Shown here: positions 7,128 to 13,601 of the stretch, piece after piece
Numbering within the stretch: the stretch's first letter is position 1
Layout: each line of letters opens with the position of its first letter
Source: an uncultured Oscillospiraceae bacterium
Lineage (GTDB): Bacteria > Bacillota > Clostridia > Oscillospirales > Oscillospiraceae
NCBI GenBank assembly: GCA_910579485.1
Contig: CAJTVO010000040.1
Span: forward strand, 1-25,657
DNA: 25,657 nt
Direction: 5' to 3'
Notes under the pieces: generated by a model
What the model was told of the DNA's origin: nothing
Databases searched by the model: none
Seen by the model: only the letters and a program-made list of their open reading frames with translations
Translations under genes and position numbers: made by a program

Positions 7128-8112
7128 GATGCGCGCCTCCTATAATGTCAGTCAGACTGTCGATCCCATACTGTTCCATGACCTCCGGCAGCTTCCGGAT
7201 GATGTTCCAGCAGACGAAGGGATCGACCAGATTGGCCGCCCCCACCTCCACGGCGGAGGCCCCCGCCAGCATCATCTCGATCACGTCCTCCGGCGAGGAC
7301 ACGCCCCCCATGCCGATGATGGGGATGCCCACCGCCTCATAGACCTGATACACCATCCGCACCGCCACCGGGAACACAGCCGGTCCGGAGAGCCCCCCCG
7401 TGCCGTTGGCCAGCACGGGCTTTTTTGTTTTCAGGTCGATCCGCATGGCCAGCAGGGTGTTAATGAGGCTCACCCCGTCCGCCCCCGCGTCCTCGCAGGC
7501 CCGGGCGATGGCGGCGATGTCCGTCACGTTGGGGCTGAGCTTCATGAAGACCGGCTTTTTGGTCACGGCCTTGACGGCCCTCGTCACTTCTGCCGCCGCC
7601 TCGGGGCTGGACCCGAAGGCCATGCCGCCCCCGTGGACGTTGGGGCAGGAGATGTTGACCTCCAGCCACCCCACCTGCTCCTCCTTGTCCAGCAGGGCGC
7701 AGGTCTGGACGTACTCGTCGATGGAGAAGCCGCTGACGTTGGCCATCACCGGCTTGTGGAAAAATTCCTTCATCCGGGGCAGCTCCTCGGAGATGACCTT
7801 TTTCACCCCGGGATTTTGCAGCCCCACGGCGTTGAGCATCCCCTGAGGGGCCTCGGCGATCCGGGGGGTCGGGTTGCCGAACCGGGGCTCCAAGGTGGTG
7901 CCCTTGAAGGAGAAGGTCCCCAGGCGGTCGATGTTGTAGAGCTCCGCGAATTCCGCCCCGTACCCGAAGGTCCCGCTGGCGGGGATCACCGGGTTGTCCA
8001 GCGGTATGCCGGCCAGGGTGACGCCCAGGTCCTTCCTCCAGTACTTGAGCTCCTCCCGCAGGCCGGGCCCATCGTCATAAAAGAAGCAAGTATCTACTTC
8101 GTCGATCACCAT
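7120..8112 (-). CDS. pyrD: Dihydroorotate dehydrogenase 1B catalytic subunit
   Basis: This 330-residue FMN enzyme oxidises dihydroorotate to orotate. Hallmarks are NPVIPASGTFGYG (40-52), NAVGLQNPG (94-102), NISCPNVHGGG with the class 1B active-site C156, KLSPNVTDI, NGTGGLSGP and the FMN phosphate site GMGGVSSPED. It needs PyrK to pass electrons to NAD+. The start at 8112 has GGAGGAGATCAT just upstream and overlaps pyrK by 7 bp. With this start the protein carries about 29 residues before the usual VTLAG beginning. No better internal ribosome site and start was seen, so the extension appears real. Confidence 0.97.
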   Translation of the reverse strand: MVIDEVDTCFFYDDGPGLREELKYWRKDLGVTLAGIPLDNPVIPASGTFGYGAEFAELYNIDRLGTFSFKGTTLEPRFGNPTPRIAEAPQGMLNAVGLQNPGVKKVISEELPRMKEFFHKPVMANVSGFSIDEYVQTCALLDKEEQVGWLEVNISCPNVHGGGMAFGSSPEAAAEVTRAVKAVTKKPVFMKLSPNVTDIAAIARACEDAGADGVSLINTLLAMRIDLKTKKPVLANGTGGLSGPAVFPVAVRMVYQVYEAVGIPIIGMGGVSSPEDVIEMMLAGASAVEVGAANLVDPFVCWNIIRKLPEVMEQYGIDSLTDIIGGAHHG

Positions 8113-8840
8113 ATGATCTCCTCCTTTTCCAGCACCGGACCGTCCTTGCAGATCCGCTTGTCGCCGTATTTCGTCTTGCAGGTGCATCCCATGCAGGCCC
8201 CGAACCCGCACCCCATCCGCTCCTCGAAGCTGAGGAGCCCGGAGGTGGCGGTTGCATTGTATACCGCCTTCAGCATGGGCAGCGGTCCGCAGGCGCAGAA
8301 GTAGTCGTACTGCTCCGGCAGGGCGTCCGTCACGAACCCCTTCACGCCGAAGCTGTCGTCTACGGTGGTGACGATGGTCTCGATGCCCAGGGCCTGGAAA
8401 TCGTCCGCGTAGAACATTTCCTCTATCGTGTTGAATCCCAGGATGGCAACCGGCGTTTTCCCCGCCCGCAGAAGCTCCTTCGCCAGCCCGTACATGGGGG
8501 GCACTCCCGCGCCGCCGCCGATGACCAGGGTCTTCTCGCCGCATTTGGACACGTCGAAGCCGTTCCCCAGGCCGCACAGCACGTCCAGGGCCTGTCCCGA
8601 CTGCATCCGGCTGAGGGCCTCGGTGCCTTTGCCCACCACCTTATAGACAATGGTGATCATCGCCGTCTCCTCGTCCCAGTCGCAGATCGAGATGGGCCGC
8701 CGCAGGAAGTGCCCGTCCGCCTTGACGTTGATGAACTGCCCCGGCGCGGTGATCGGGTAGACGTCCCCGATGAGCCGCATCTCCCAGATGTCGCCAGTCA
8801 GCCACTTGTTGGAATGGATGTGGTATAGATCCCGTATCAT
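8106..8840 (-). CDS. pyrK: Dihydroorotate dehydrogenase electron-transfer subunit
   Basis: This 244-residue FAD and [2Fe-2S] flavoprotein links PyrD to NAD+. The FAD-binding motif RRPISIC is at 47-53, the nucleotide-binding GGGAGVPPMYGLAKEL at 108-123, and the iron-sulfur cysteines are C211, C216, C219 and C231 (MGCGFGACMGCTC, RICKDGPV). Its ATG overlaps the pyrC stop as ATGA, and pyrD follows with a 7-bp overlap, so pyrC-pyrK-pyrD are tightly coupled. Confidence 0.97.
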   Translation of the reverse strand: MIRDLYHIHSNKWLTGDIWEMRLIGDVYPITAPGQFINVKADGHFLRRPISICDWDEETAMITIVYKVVGKGTEALSRMQSGQALDVLCGLGNGFDVSKCGEKTLVIGGGAGVPPMYGLAKELLRAGKTPVAILGFNTIEEMFYADDFQALGIETIVTTVDDSFGVKGFVTDALPEQYDYFCACGPLPMLKAVYNATATSGLLSFEERMGCGFGACMGCTCKTKYGDKRICKDGPVLEKEEIIW

Positions 8841-10111
8841 AAAATGTTGTCCTCCCTCCAGACAATTTTTCCGTCCGCCATAGTCAGCAGGCAGACGCCG
8901 TACAGCTCCATCCCCGCAAAGGGGGTGGCCCGTCCCATGGACTGAAACCGCTCCGGGTCCACCTTAAAGGGCCTGTCCAGGTCGAAGACCGTCAGGTCCG
9001 CAGGCTGTCCCTCCGCCAGAGGCGTGCCGTACCCGAACCGCCTGGCGGCGTTCCCGTTCAGCAGCGCCATCAGCCGGTCCATGGAGAGGAGGCCCGGCTT
9101 CACCAGATGGGTGTATACCGCCGCGAAGGCGGTCTCCAGCCCCACCACGCCCATGGCGCTCTTCTCCAGCCCCCGGCTCTTCTCCTCCGCCGAGTGGGGG
9201 GCGTGGTCGGTGGCGATCATGTCGATGGTCCCGTCCCGCAGCCCCTCGATGAGGGCCGCCCGGTCCTCCCGGGACCGGATGGGGGGATTCATCTTGAACC
9301 GCCCGTCCTCCCGGAGGTCCCCGTCGCAGAACACCAGGTAGTGGGGCCCGGTCTCGCAGGTCACGTCCACCCCCCGGGCCTTGGCCTCCCGGATCAACGC
9401 CACGCTCTCCCTGGCGGAGACGTGGCAGACGTGGTACTTGACCCCCGTCTCCTCCGCCAGCTTCAGGTCCCGGGCGATCTGGCCCCACTCGCTCTCGGAG
9501 CAGATGCCCCGGTGCCCGCGGGCCCGGGCGTAGTCCCCGTCGTGGATATACCCGCCCCGGAGGAGGCCGTTGTCCTCGCAGTGGGCGGCGACGGGCTTTC
9601 CCAGCCGCTTCGCCTCCAGCATGGCCTTCCGCATCATCTCACCGCTCTGGACCCCCCGCCCGTCGTCGGAGAATCCGGCCACGAAGGGGGCCATGGCCTC
9701 CATGTCCGCCAGGGCCTCTCCCCGCTCCCCCCGGGTGATGGCCCCGTAGGGATGGACGTGGACCGCGGCGTCCCGGGCGATGATCTCCCGCTGGACGTTC
9801 AGGGCCTCCAGACTGTCGGGGACCGGGTCCAGGTTGGGCATGGCGCACACGTGGACGTACCCGCCTCTGGCGGCGGAGAGGGTGCCGGTGCGTATGGTCT
9901 CCTTATAAGAAAACCCCGGCTCTCGAAGATGAACGTGAACATCAACGAAACCGGGAAACACGGCGGCATGATGGAGGTCAATGACGGCAGCGCCGGCGGC
10001 GTCCAGCCCCCTGGCAATAGAAACAATACGCCCCTCCGCCGTCAGCAGATCGGCGGGAAGGAAGCCCTCTTTTGTAAACAGCAGTCCGTTTTTCAGCAAA
10101 TACTTCAACAC
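8837..10111 (-). CDS. pyrC: Dihydroorotase (class I)
   Basis: This amidohydrolase cyclises carbamoylaspartate to dihydroorotate. Metal-site motifs are DVHVHLREPG near residue 60, FSDDG, AHCED, CHVSARES and ATDHAPHS, the class I pattern found in Gram-positives. The likely start is GTG at 10111, with AAGGAG 5 bases upstream. TTG at 10108 (8 bases) is an equally fair choice, and a further in-frame TTG at 10132 is less well placed. It is the first gene of the pyr transcript, with a consensus promoter about 40 bp upstream. The short leader leaves no room for a PyrR-type attenuator. Confidence 0.96.
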   Translation of the reverse strand: MLKYLLKNGLLFTKEGFLPADLLTAEGRIVSIARGLDAAGAAVIDLHHAAVFPGFVDVHVHLREPGFSYKETIRTGTLSAARGGYVHVCAMPNLDPVPDSLEALNVQREIIARDAAVHVHPYGAITRGERGEALADMEAMAPFVAGFSDDGRGVQSGEMMRKAMLEAKRLGKPVAAHCEDNGLLRGGYIHDGDYARARGHRGICSESEWGQIARDLKLAEETGVKYHVCHVSARESVALIREAKARGVDVTCETGPHYLVFCDGDLREDGRFKMNPPIRSREDRAALIEGLRDGTIDMIATDHAPHSAEEKSRGLEKSAMGVVGLETAFAAVYTHLVKPGLLSMDRLMALLNGNAARRFGYGTPLAEGQPADLTVFDLDRPFKVDPERFQSMGRATPFAGMELYGVCLLTMADGKIVWREDNIL

Positions 10112-10153
10112 ATACGCTCCTTCCGTCTTCAAAACGCCTTTTGACTTTCACTT

Positions 10154-10182
10154 ATTATATCGAAGGCGGCGTGCCCTGTCAA
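10154..10182 (-). promoter_or_regulatory. Consensus promoter of the pyrC-pyrK-pyrD-pyrF transcript
   Basis: On the minus strand TTGACA (10177-10182) and TATAAT (10154-10159) are perfect and 17 bp apart, 43 bp upstream of the proposed GTG start. The predicted leader is only about 35 nt. No PyrR binding loop, terminator/antiterminator or other regulatory RNA was seen, so control is probably at initiation or at enzyme level through PyrI. Confidence 0.85.
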
Positions 10183-10183
10183 C

Positions 10184-10215
10184 CAAAAAATTTGCGGGGG
10201 CGCGCGCCCCCGCAA
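10184..10215 (-). terminator. Terminator of the MerR-RDD gene
   Basis: A perfect 24-nt palindrome, TTGCGGGGGCGC/GCGCCCCCGCAA (10192-10215), is followed on the minus strand by ATTTTTTGG. It begins 5 bp after the stop of the MerR-RDD gene and ends right at the -35 box of the pyr promoter. Confidence 0.85.
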
Positions 10216-10219
10216 GATT

Positions 10220-11743
10220 TTACCCGTCCCCGTTTTTCCGCAGGACCATGGAGAAGCGGTACCGGCACTCCTTCGCCCGCTTCTCCGGGATCAGGCAGCC
10301 CGCGCCGGAGGTGTAGCCCTCCAGCTCCAGGGTCAGCGTGAGGGTGAAGTCCTCTTCCTCCACCGGCTGGTCCGTCCACTCCGCTGGGTCCCGCTCCAGC
10401 GCCTCCATGACCGGCCCTCTGGTCATCTCCCGGGCGCCGAGCTGCGTCCCCCGGAAGGCCATGGCGATGATCCGGGCGTCTTCGATGGGCAGGGACACCC
10501 AGGCCGCGTCCTCTCCGGGGGTGCTGTCCTCCTGTTCCATGACGACCCCGGTGACAAAGCCGTCCCCGTCCAGCTCCAGGGTATAGGCGGGGCTGTACTC
10601 ATAGCGCTCGCCGTAGCGGCGCTCCTGCCAGTTGTTCTCACCGGCGCCAATGTCAATGATGTTCGCCGCCGTCCTCTTCGACCTGGACAGCCGGAAGCCC
10701 GCCTCGTCCACCCACAGGGAGCGGCCCAGGATGCGGGAGACCTCGCTGACGTTCTCGGCAAATTCCGCCGGCGTGACCTCGCCCCGGTTGGGGGGCAGCA
10801 GCGACTGTACGCTGCACGCCGTCCGCGCCGGGATCAGCAGCAGCGCCAGGGCCACCGAAACGGCCGCCCGCAGGCCCCACTGGGGGACCTTGCTGTAGTA
10901 CAGGTTTTCCGCCTCGTAGTCATAGCTCATGGGCCGGTCCTCCCGGCACTCCTTATAGCCTTTATACAGGCAGTACCAGCTGAAAACAGGGATATACAGC
11001 CCATACCCGGTGAACAGCACGCCCCAGGTCCGCCGCAGGCCCTGGAGGAAGCTGAGCTTCCGCCCCTGTTTGTTTCGCAGCTCCAGCCCCAGCAGCCATT
11101 TCCCCGGAGTGGTCCCCCAGGTACACAGCAGCAGGGGTTCCAGCAGCAGGATGAGCACCCAATCCATCGCAAGGCTGACGGCCTGGAGCACCCCGCGGGG
11201 CATCCCCGCCACGCTCACCCGGAACCCCAGGGTCAGCGCCGCCCAGACCGCCGCTCCCGCCAGGGCAGTGTCGAAGGTCCTGGCCCAATACCGCTGCCAG
11301 GGGTCGAAGGCCCACTCCGCGCCATCCACCGGGGGCCGCCGCGCCGGGATCGGGGCCTCTCCCGGCGAAGGGGCCTTCCCCGGCAGGGCGGCGCCCTCGT
11401 ACCGGGCGGGCTCCAGCTCCGCGTAGGTCACCCGGTCCTCCGCCATGGCCCGGCAGACCGCCCGGGCGTGGTCCAGCCTGGACGATTCGCTTTCCAGCAG
11501 CGCCGCCTGGCGCTCCAGCGCGCCGGACAGGGGGACCTCCCCGGCCTGCACCGCCCGGATGGTCTCGATGGGCATGTCCAGCTCCCGCAGGAGGCGGATC
11601 TTCTGCAGGGTCTCCAGGTCCTCCTGGGAGTAGTCCCGATAGTTGTTGCTCCCCCGCCGGGGGTGGAGCAGGCCCTCCTTCTCATAGTACCGCACGCTGG
11701 CCCTGGGGATGCCCAGCCGCGCCTCGATGTCTCGGATATTCAT
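10220..11743 (-). CDS. MerR-type regulator fused to an RDD membrane domain
   Basis: This protein has 507 residues. Residues 1-70 are a MerR winged HTH (MNIRDIEARLGIPRASVRYYEKEGLLHP, then NNYRDYSQEDLETLQ). Residues about 72-110 form the dimerisation helix, and 115-145 is a Pro-rich linker. Residues about 148-275 match an RDD domain: ARTFD (R155, D158), hydrophobic segments near 158-180 and 186-208, GTTPGKWLLGL (210-220) and a further segment near 240-262. One more membrane segment (about 291-309) leads into a ~200-residue C-terminal domain, probably outside the cell, of unknown family. A DNA-binding domain anchored in the membrane suggests one-component signal sensing. The start at 11743 follows GGGAGGGCGGAAAG. 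The neighbouring promoter has a MerR-type 19-bp spacer. Confidence 0.88.
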   Translation of the reverse strand: MNIRDIEARLGIPRASVRYYEKEGLLHPRRGSNNYRDYSQEDLETLQKIRLLRELDMPIETIRAVQAGEVPLSGALERQAALLESESSRLDHARAVCRAMAEDRVTYAELEPARYEGAALPGKAPSPGEAPIPARRPPVDGAEWAFDPWQRYWARTFDTALAGAAVWAALTLGFRVSVAGMPRGVLQAVSLAMDWVLILLLEPLLLCTWGTTPGKWLLGLELRNKQGRKLSFLQGLRRTWGVLFTGYGLYIPVFSWYCLYKGYKECREDRPMSYDYEAENLYYSKVPQWGLRAAVSVALALLLIPARTACSVQSLLPPNRGEVTPAEFAENVSEVSRILGRSLWVDEAGFRLSRSKRTAANIIDIGAGENNWQERRYGERYEYSPAYTLELDGDGFVTGVVMEQEDSTPGEDAAWVSLPIEDARIIAMAFRGTQLGAREMTRGPVMEALERDPAEWTDQPVEEEDFTLTLTLELEGYTSGAGCLIPEKRAKECRYRFSMVLRKNGDG

Positions 11744-11776
11744 CTTTCCGCCCTCCCAATTCCGTTTTCCGCCCCC

Positions 11777-11807
11777 ATTATAGACTATAAACCAGGTCTA
11801 CAGTCAA
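11777..11807 (-). promoter_or_regulatory. MerR-type promoter with 19-bp spacer and dyad operator
   Basis: On the minus strand TTGACT (11802-11807) and TATAAT (11777-11782) are 19 bp apart. The spacer carries the dyad TAGAC-CTGGTTTATA-GTCTA. Long 19-20 bp spacers with a central dyad are the hallmark of MerR-activated promoters. It directly precedes the MerR-RDD gene, so autoregulation is likely. Confidence 0.75.
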
Positions 11808-11899
11808 GCGTTTTTGGTGAAAACGGGCAAAAAAAGCGGCCTCCCTGCGCTTCTCCCGGCTCCTGTCCGTATTTCTTTATTCTTATAGAAAAATAACGC

Positions 11900-11928
11900 T
11901 TGCATTTTTTCCCTGGCTGGGGTATACT
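11900..11928 (+). promoter_or_regulatory. Promoter of the YedE-TusA-DUF3343 operon
   Basis: TTGCAT (11900-11905) and TATACT (11923-11928) are 17 bp apart. The predicted start, near 11935, lies just before a long leader hairpin. Confidence 0.7.
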
Positions 11929-11938
11929 GTTTTCACAA

Positions 11939-12000
11939 CGGGATAGGAGAAGGCGTTTGCGGAAGGGGCAGAAAATCCGCGAACGCCTTTCTGTATCCCG
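11939..12000 (+). promoter_or_regulatory. Long 5'-leader hairpin before the YedE gene
   Basis: CGGGATA (11939-11945) pairs with TATCCCG (11994-12000). Inside it AAGGCGTTTGCGGA pairs with TCCGCGAACGCCTT (14 bp with one G-U), with a small internal loop between the two stems and an ~11-nt apical loop. No T-run follows, so it is not a simple terminator. The ribosome site GGAGAGGAG lies 10 bp or more beyond the stem. It may be an RNA-stability or regulatory element; no known riboswitch class was recognised. Confidence 0.6.
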
Positions 12001-12024
12001 ACGAAAACAGGAGAGGAGCATAAC

Positions 12025-13122
12025 ATGGAAAAAGAGAGCTTTGTAAAACGGTACGGCCTGCTCATCGGCACGGGGCTGGCGGTGGGCGCGGCGGCGGTGC
12101 TGCTGACGTACCTGGGCAACCCGGACAACATGGGCTTCTGCATCGCCTGCTTCCTGCGGGACATCGCGGGGGCGCTGAACCTCCAGCGGGCGGGCTTCGA
12201 CGCGGAGGTAGGGACGGGCATCGTCCAGTACATCCGCCCGGAGATCATCGGGCTGGTCCTTGGGTCCACGGCCATCGCCTTCGCGCGGAAGGAGTTCCGG
12301 CCCAAGGGCGGTTCCTCCCCCATGCTGCGGTTCGTCGTCGCGGTGTTCGTGATGATCGGGGCGCTGGTGTTCCTGGGGTGCCCCCTGCGGATGGTCATCC
12401 GCATCGGCGGCGGGGACGGCAATGCCCTGGTGGGCCTGGCGGGCTTCGTCATCGGCATCCTCATCGGCATCCAGTTCCTGACCCGGGGCTTCAGCCTCCG
12501 GCGGGCCCATCCCCAGTCCATGGCGGAGGGGCTGGCCTTCCCGGTGCTGATGCTGGGCCTGCTGGGGCTGCTGCTGGCCGCGCCCGATTTCATTTTCTTC
12601 AGCGCCAAGGGCCCCGGCTCCCAGGCGGCCCCCGTTCTGGCGGCCCTTCTGGTGGCCCTGATTATCGGCGTCCTGGCTCAGCGCTCCCGGCTGTGCATGG
12701 TGGGCGGCATCCGGGACGCGGTGCTGTTCCGGGATTTCCGGCTGATCTCCGCCTTTGCCGCCATCATTCTGGCGGTGCTCATCGGCAACCTGGCCCTGCA
12801 AAAATTCACACCCGGCTTTGAGGGCCAGCCCATCGCCCATACGGAGTGGCTGTGGAACCTGCTGGGCATGGTGCTGGTAGGCTGGGGCTCGGTGCTGCTG
12901 GGGGGATGCCCCCTGCGCCAGCTGATCCTGGCCGGGGAGGGCAACACCGACTCCGCCGTCACCGTCACCGGCTTCATCGTGGGCGCGGCGATCTCCCACA
13001 ACTTCGGCCTGGCCTCCTCCGGCGCCGGCATCGGGACCGGCCCGGTGGCCGCCGCCGTAGCAGTCGGGTTCGTGGTCCTGGCGGTCATCTCTGTCACAAA
13101 CATGCAGAAACTGGAGGGTTGA
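12025..13122 (+). CDS. yedE: YedE/YeeE-family selenium/sulfur transporter
   Basis: This 365-residue integral membrane protein has about nine to ten hydrophobic segments. It has an internal pseudo-repeat with paired cysteine motifs: MGFCIACFLRD (C39, C42) with SRLCMVGGIRD (C224), and LGCPLRM (C119) with LGGCPLRQ (C295). YeeE homologues import thiosulfate through a chain of conserved cysteines, and YedE homologues are tied to selenium metabolism. The operon partners, a TusA-like CPxP protein and a DUF3343 protein, fit either role. No selD is visible in the window. The start at 12025 follows AGGAGAGGAGCATAAC. The exact substrate cannot be set from sequence. Confidence 0.9.
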   Translation: MEKESFVKRYGLLIGTGLAVGAAAVLLTYLGNPDNMGFCIACFLRDIAGALNLQRAGFDAEVGTGIVQYIRPEIIGLVLGSTAIAFARKEFRPKGGSSPMLRFVVAVFVMIGALVFLGCPLRMVIRIGGGDGNALVGLAGFVIGILIGIQFLTRGFSLRRAHPQSMAEGLAFPVLMLGLLGLLLAAPDFIFFSAKGPGSQAAPVLAALLVALIIGVLAQRSRLCMVGGIRDAVLFRDFRLISAFAAIILAVLIGNLALQKFTPGFEGQPIAHTEWLWNLLGMVLVGWGSVLLGGCPLRQLILAGEGNTDSAVTVTGFIVGAAISHNFGLASSGAGIGTGPVAAAVAVGFVVLAVISVTNMQKLEG

Positions 13123-13126
13123 GAAA

Positions 13127-13330
13127 ATGGTAGACGCAAGAGGTTATTCCTGCCCCACGCCGGTCATCATGGTCCAGAAGGCCGTCAAGGACGGCGCGCC
13201 CGCGATGCTGGAGGTGGCCGTGGACAACCAGTGCTCCGTGGAGAACGTGACCCGCTTCGCCCGGAACGCGGGCTATCAGGTCCGGGTCTCCGATCTGGAC
13301 GGGGACTTCAAGCTGACGCTGACGAAGTAA
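13127..13330 (+). CDS. TusA/SirA-like sulfur carrier (YedF N-terminal type)
   Basis: This 67-residue protein starts MVDARGYSCPTPV, with the catalytic cysteine C9 in the CPxP motif. It matches the family's single beta-alpha-beta domain in length. Such proteins accept persulfide or selenium and pass it on. It begins 4 bp after the transporter gene, and its TAA overlaps the next ATG as TAATG. It corresponds to the TusA part of YedF but lacks the YedF C-terminal DsrE-like domain. It probably receives cargo from the transporter, which is inference from YeeE-YeeD and YedE-YedF pairs. Confidence 0.93.
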   Translation: MVDARGYSCPTPVIMVQKAVKDGAPAMLEVAVDNQCSVENVTRFARNAGYQVRVSDLDGDFKLTLTK

Positions 13331-13572
13331 TGGAACAGTATGTTGCCACCTTCCACACCCACCTGTCGGCTCTGCGGAGCTGCCGGGCGCTGCAAAAGGA
13401 GGAGACGGGGGCCCGGATGGCCCCCGTCCCCCGGGTCCTCAGCTCCTCCTGCGGGACCTGCGTGTTTTACCGTGGGGAAGACCCCCTGCTGTCCCTGCTG
13501 GACCGGGACCTGGAGGCGGTCTACCGGCAGGAGGGAAAAGAATACGCGCTCATACACCGTGCCGCCGGATAG
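13330..13572 (+). CDS. DUF3343 putative Se/S carrier-like protein
   Basis: This 80-residue protein begins MEQYVATFHTHLSAL, and its second half starts VPRVLSSSCGTCVFYRGED. The SSSCGTC motif (C41, C44) and the overall layout match DUF3343 proteins, which occur beside YedE/YedF and selenium genes. The two close cysteines suggest thiol chemistry or metal/chalcogen binding. It starts on the TusA stop codon, indicating translational coupling. Its stop codon lies inside the stem of the operon terminator. Confidence 0.85.
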   Translation: MEQYVATFHTHLSALRSCRALQKEETGARMAPVPRVLSSSCGTCVFYRGEDPLLSLLDRDLEAVYRQEGKEYALIHRAAG

Positions 13573-13601
13573 ATGATCTCTATCCGGCGGCACGGCTTTT
13601 T
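13559..13601 (+). terminator. Rho-independent terminator of the YedE operon
   Basis: A perfect 15-bp stem, GTGCCGCCGGATAGA (13559-13573) with TCTATCCGGCGGCAC (13579-13593), has a 5-nt loop and is followed by GGCTTTTTCATTTTTT. The left arm contains the stop codon of the DUF3343 gene. Confidence 0.93.

Noticed and set aside
10111..10182. PyrR-type attenuator upstream of pyrC
   Set aside because: The leader from the consensus promoter to the start codon is too short and has no terminator structure.
11939..12000. Transcription terminator before the YedE gene
   Set aside because: The stem is strong but no T-run follows on either strand, and a promoter lies just upstream. It is therefore listed as a leader element.
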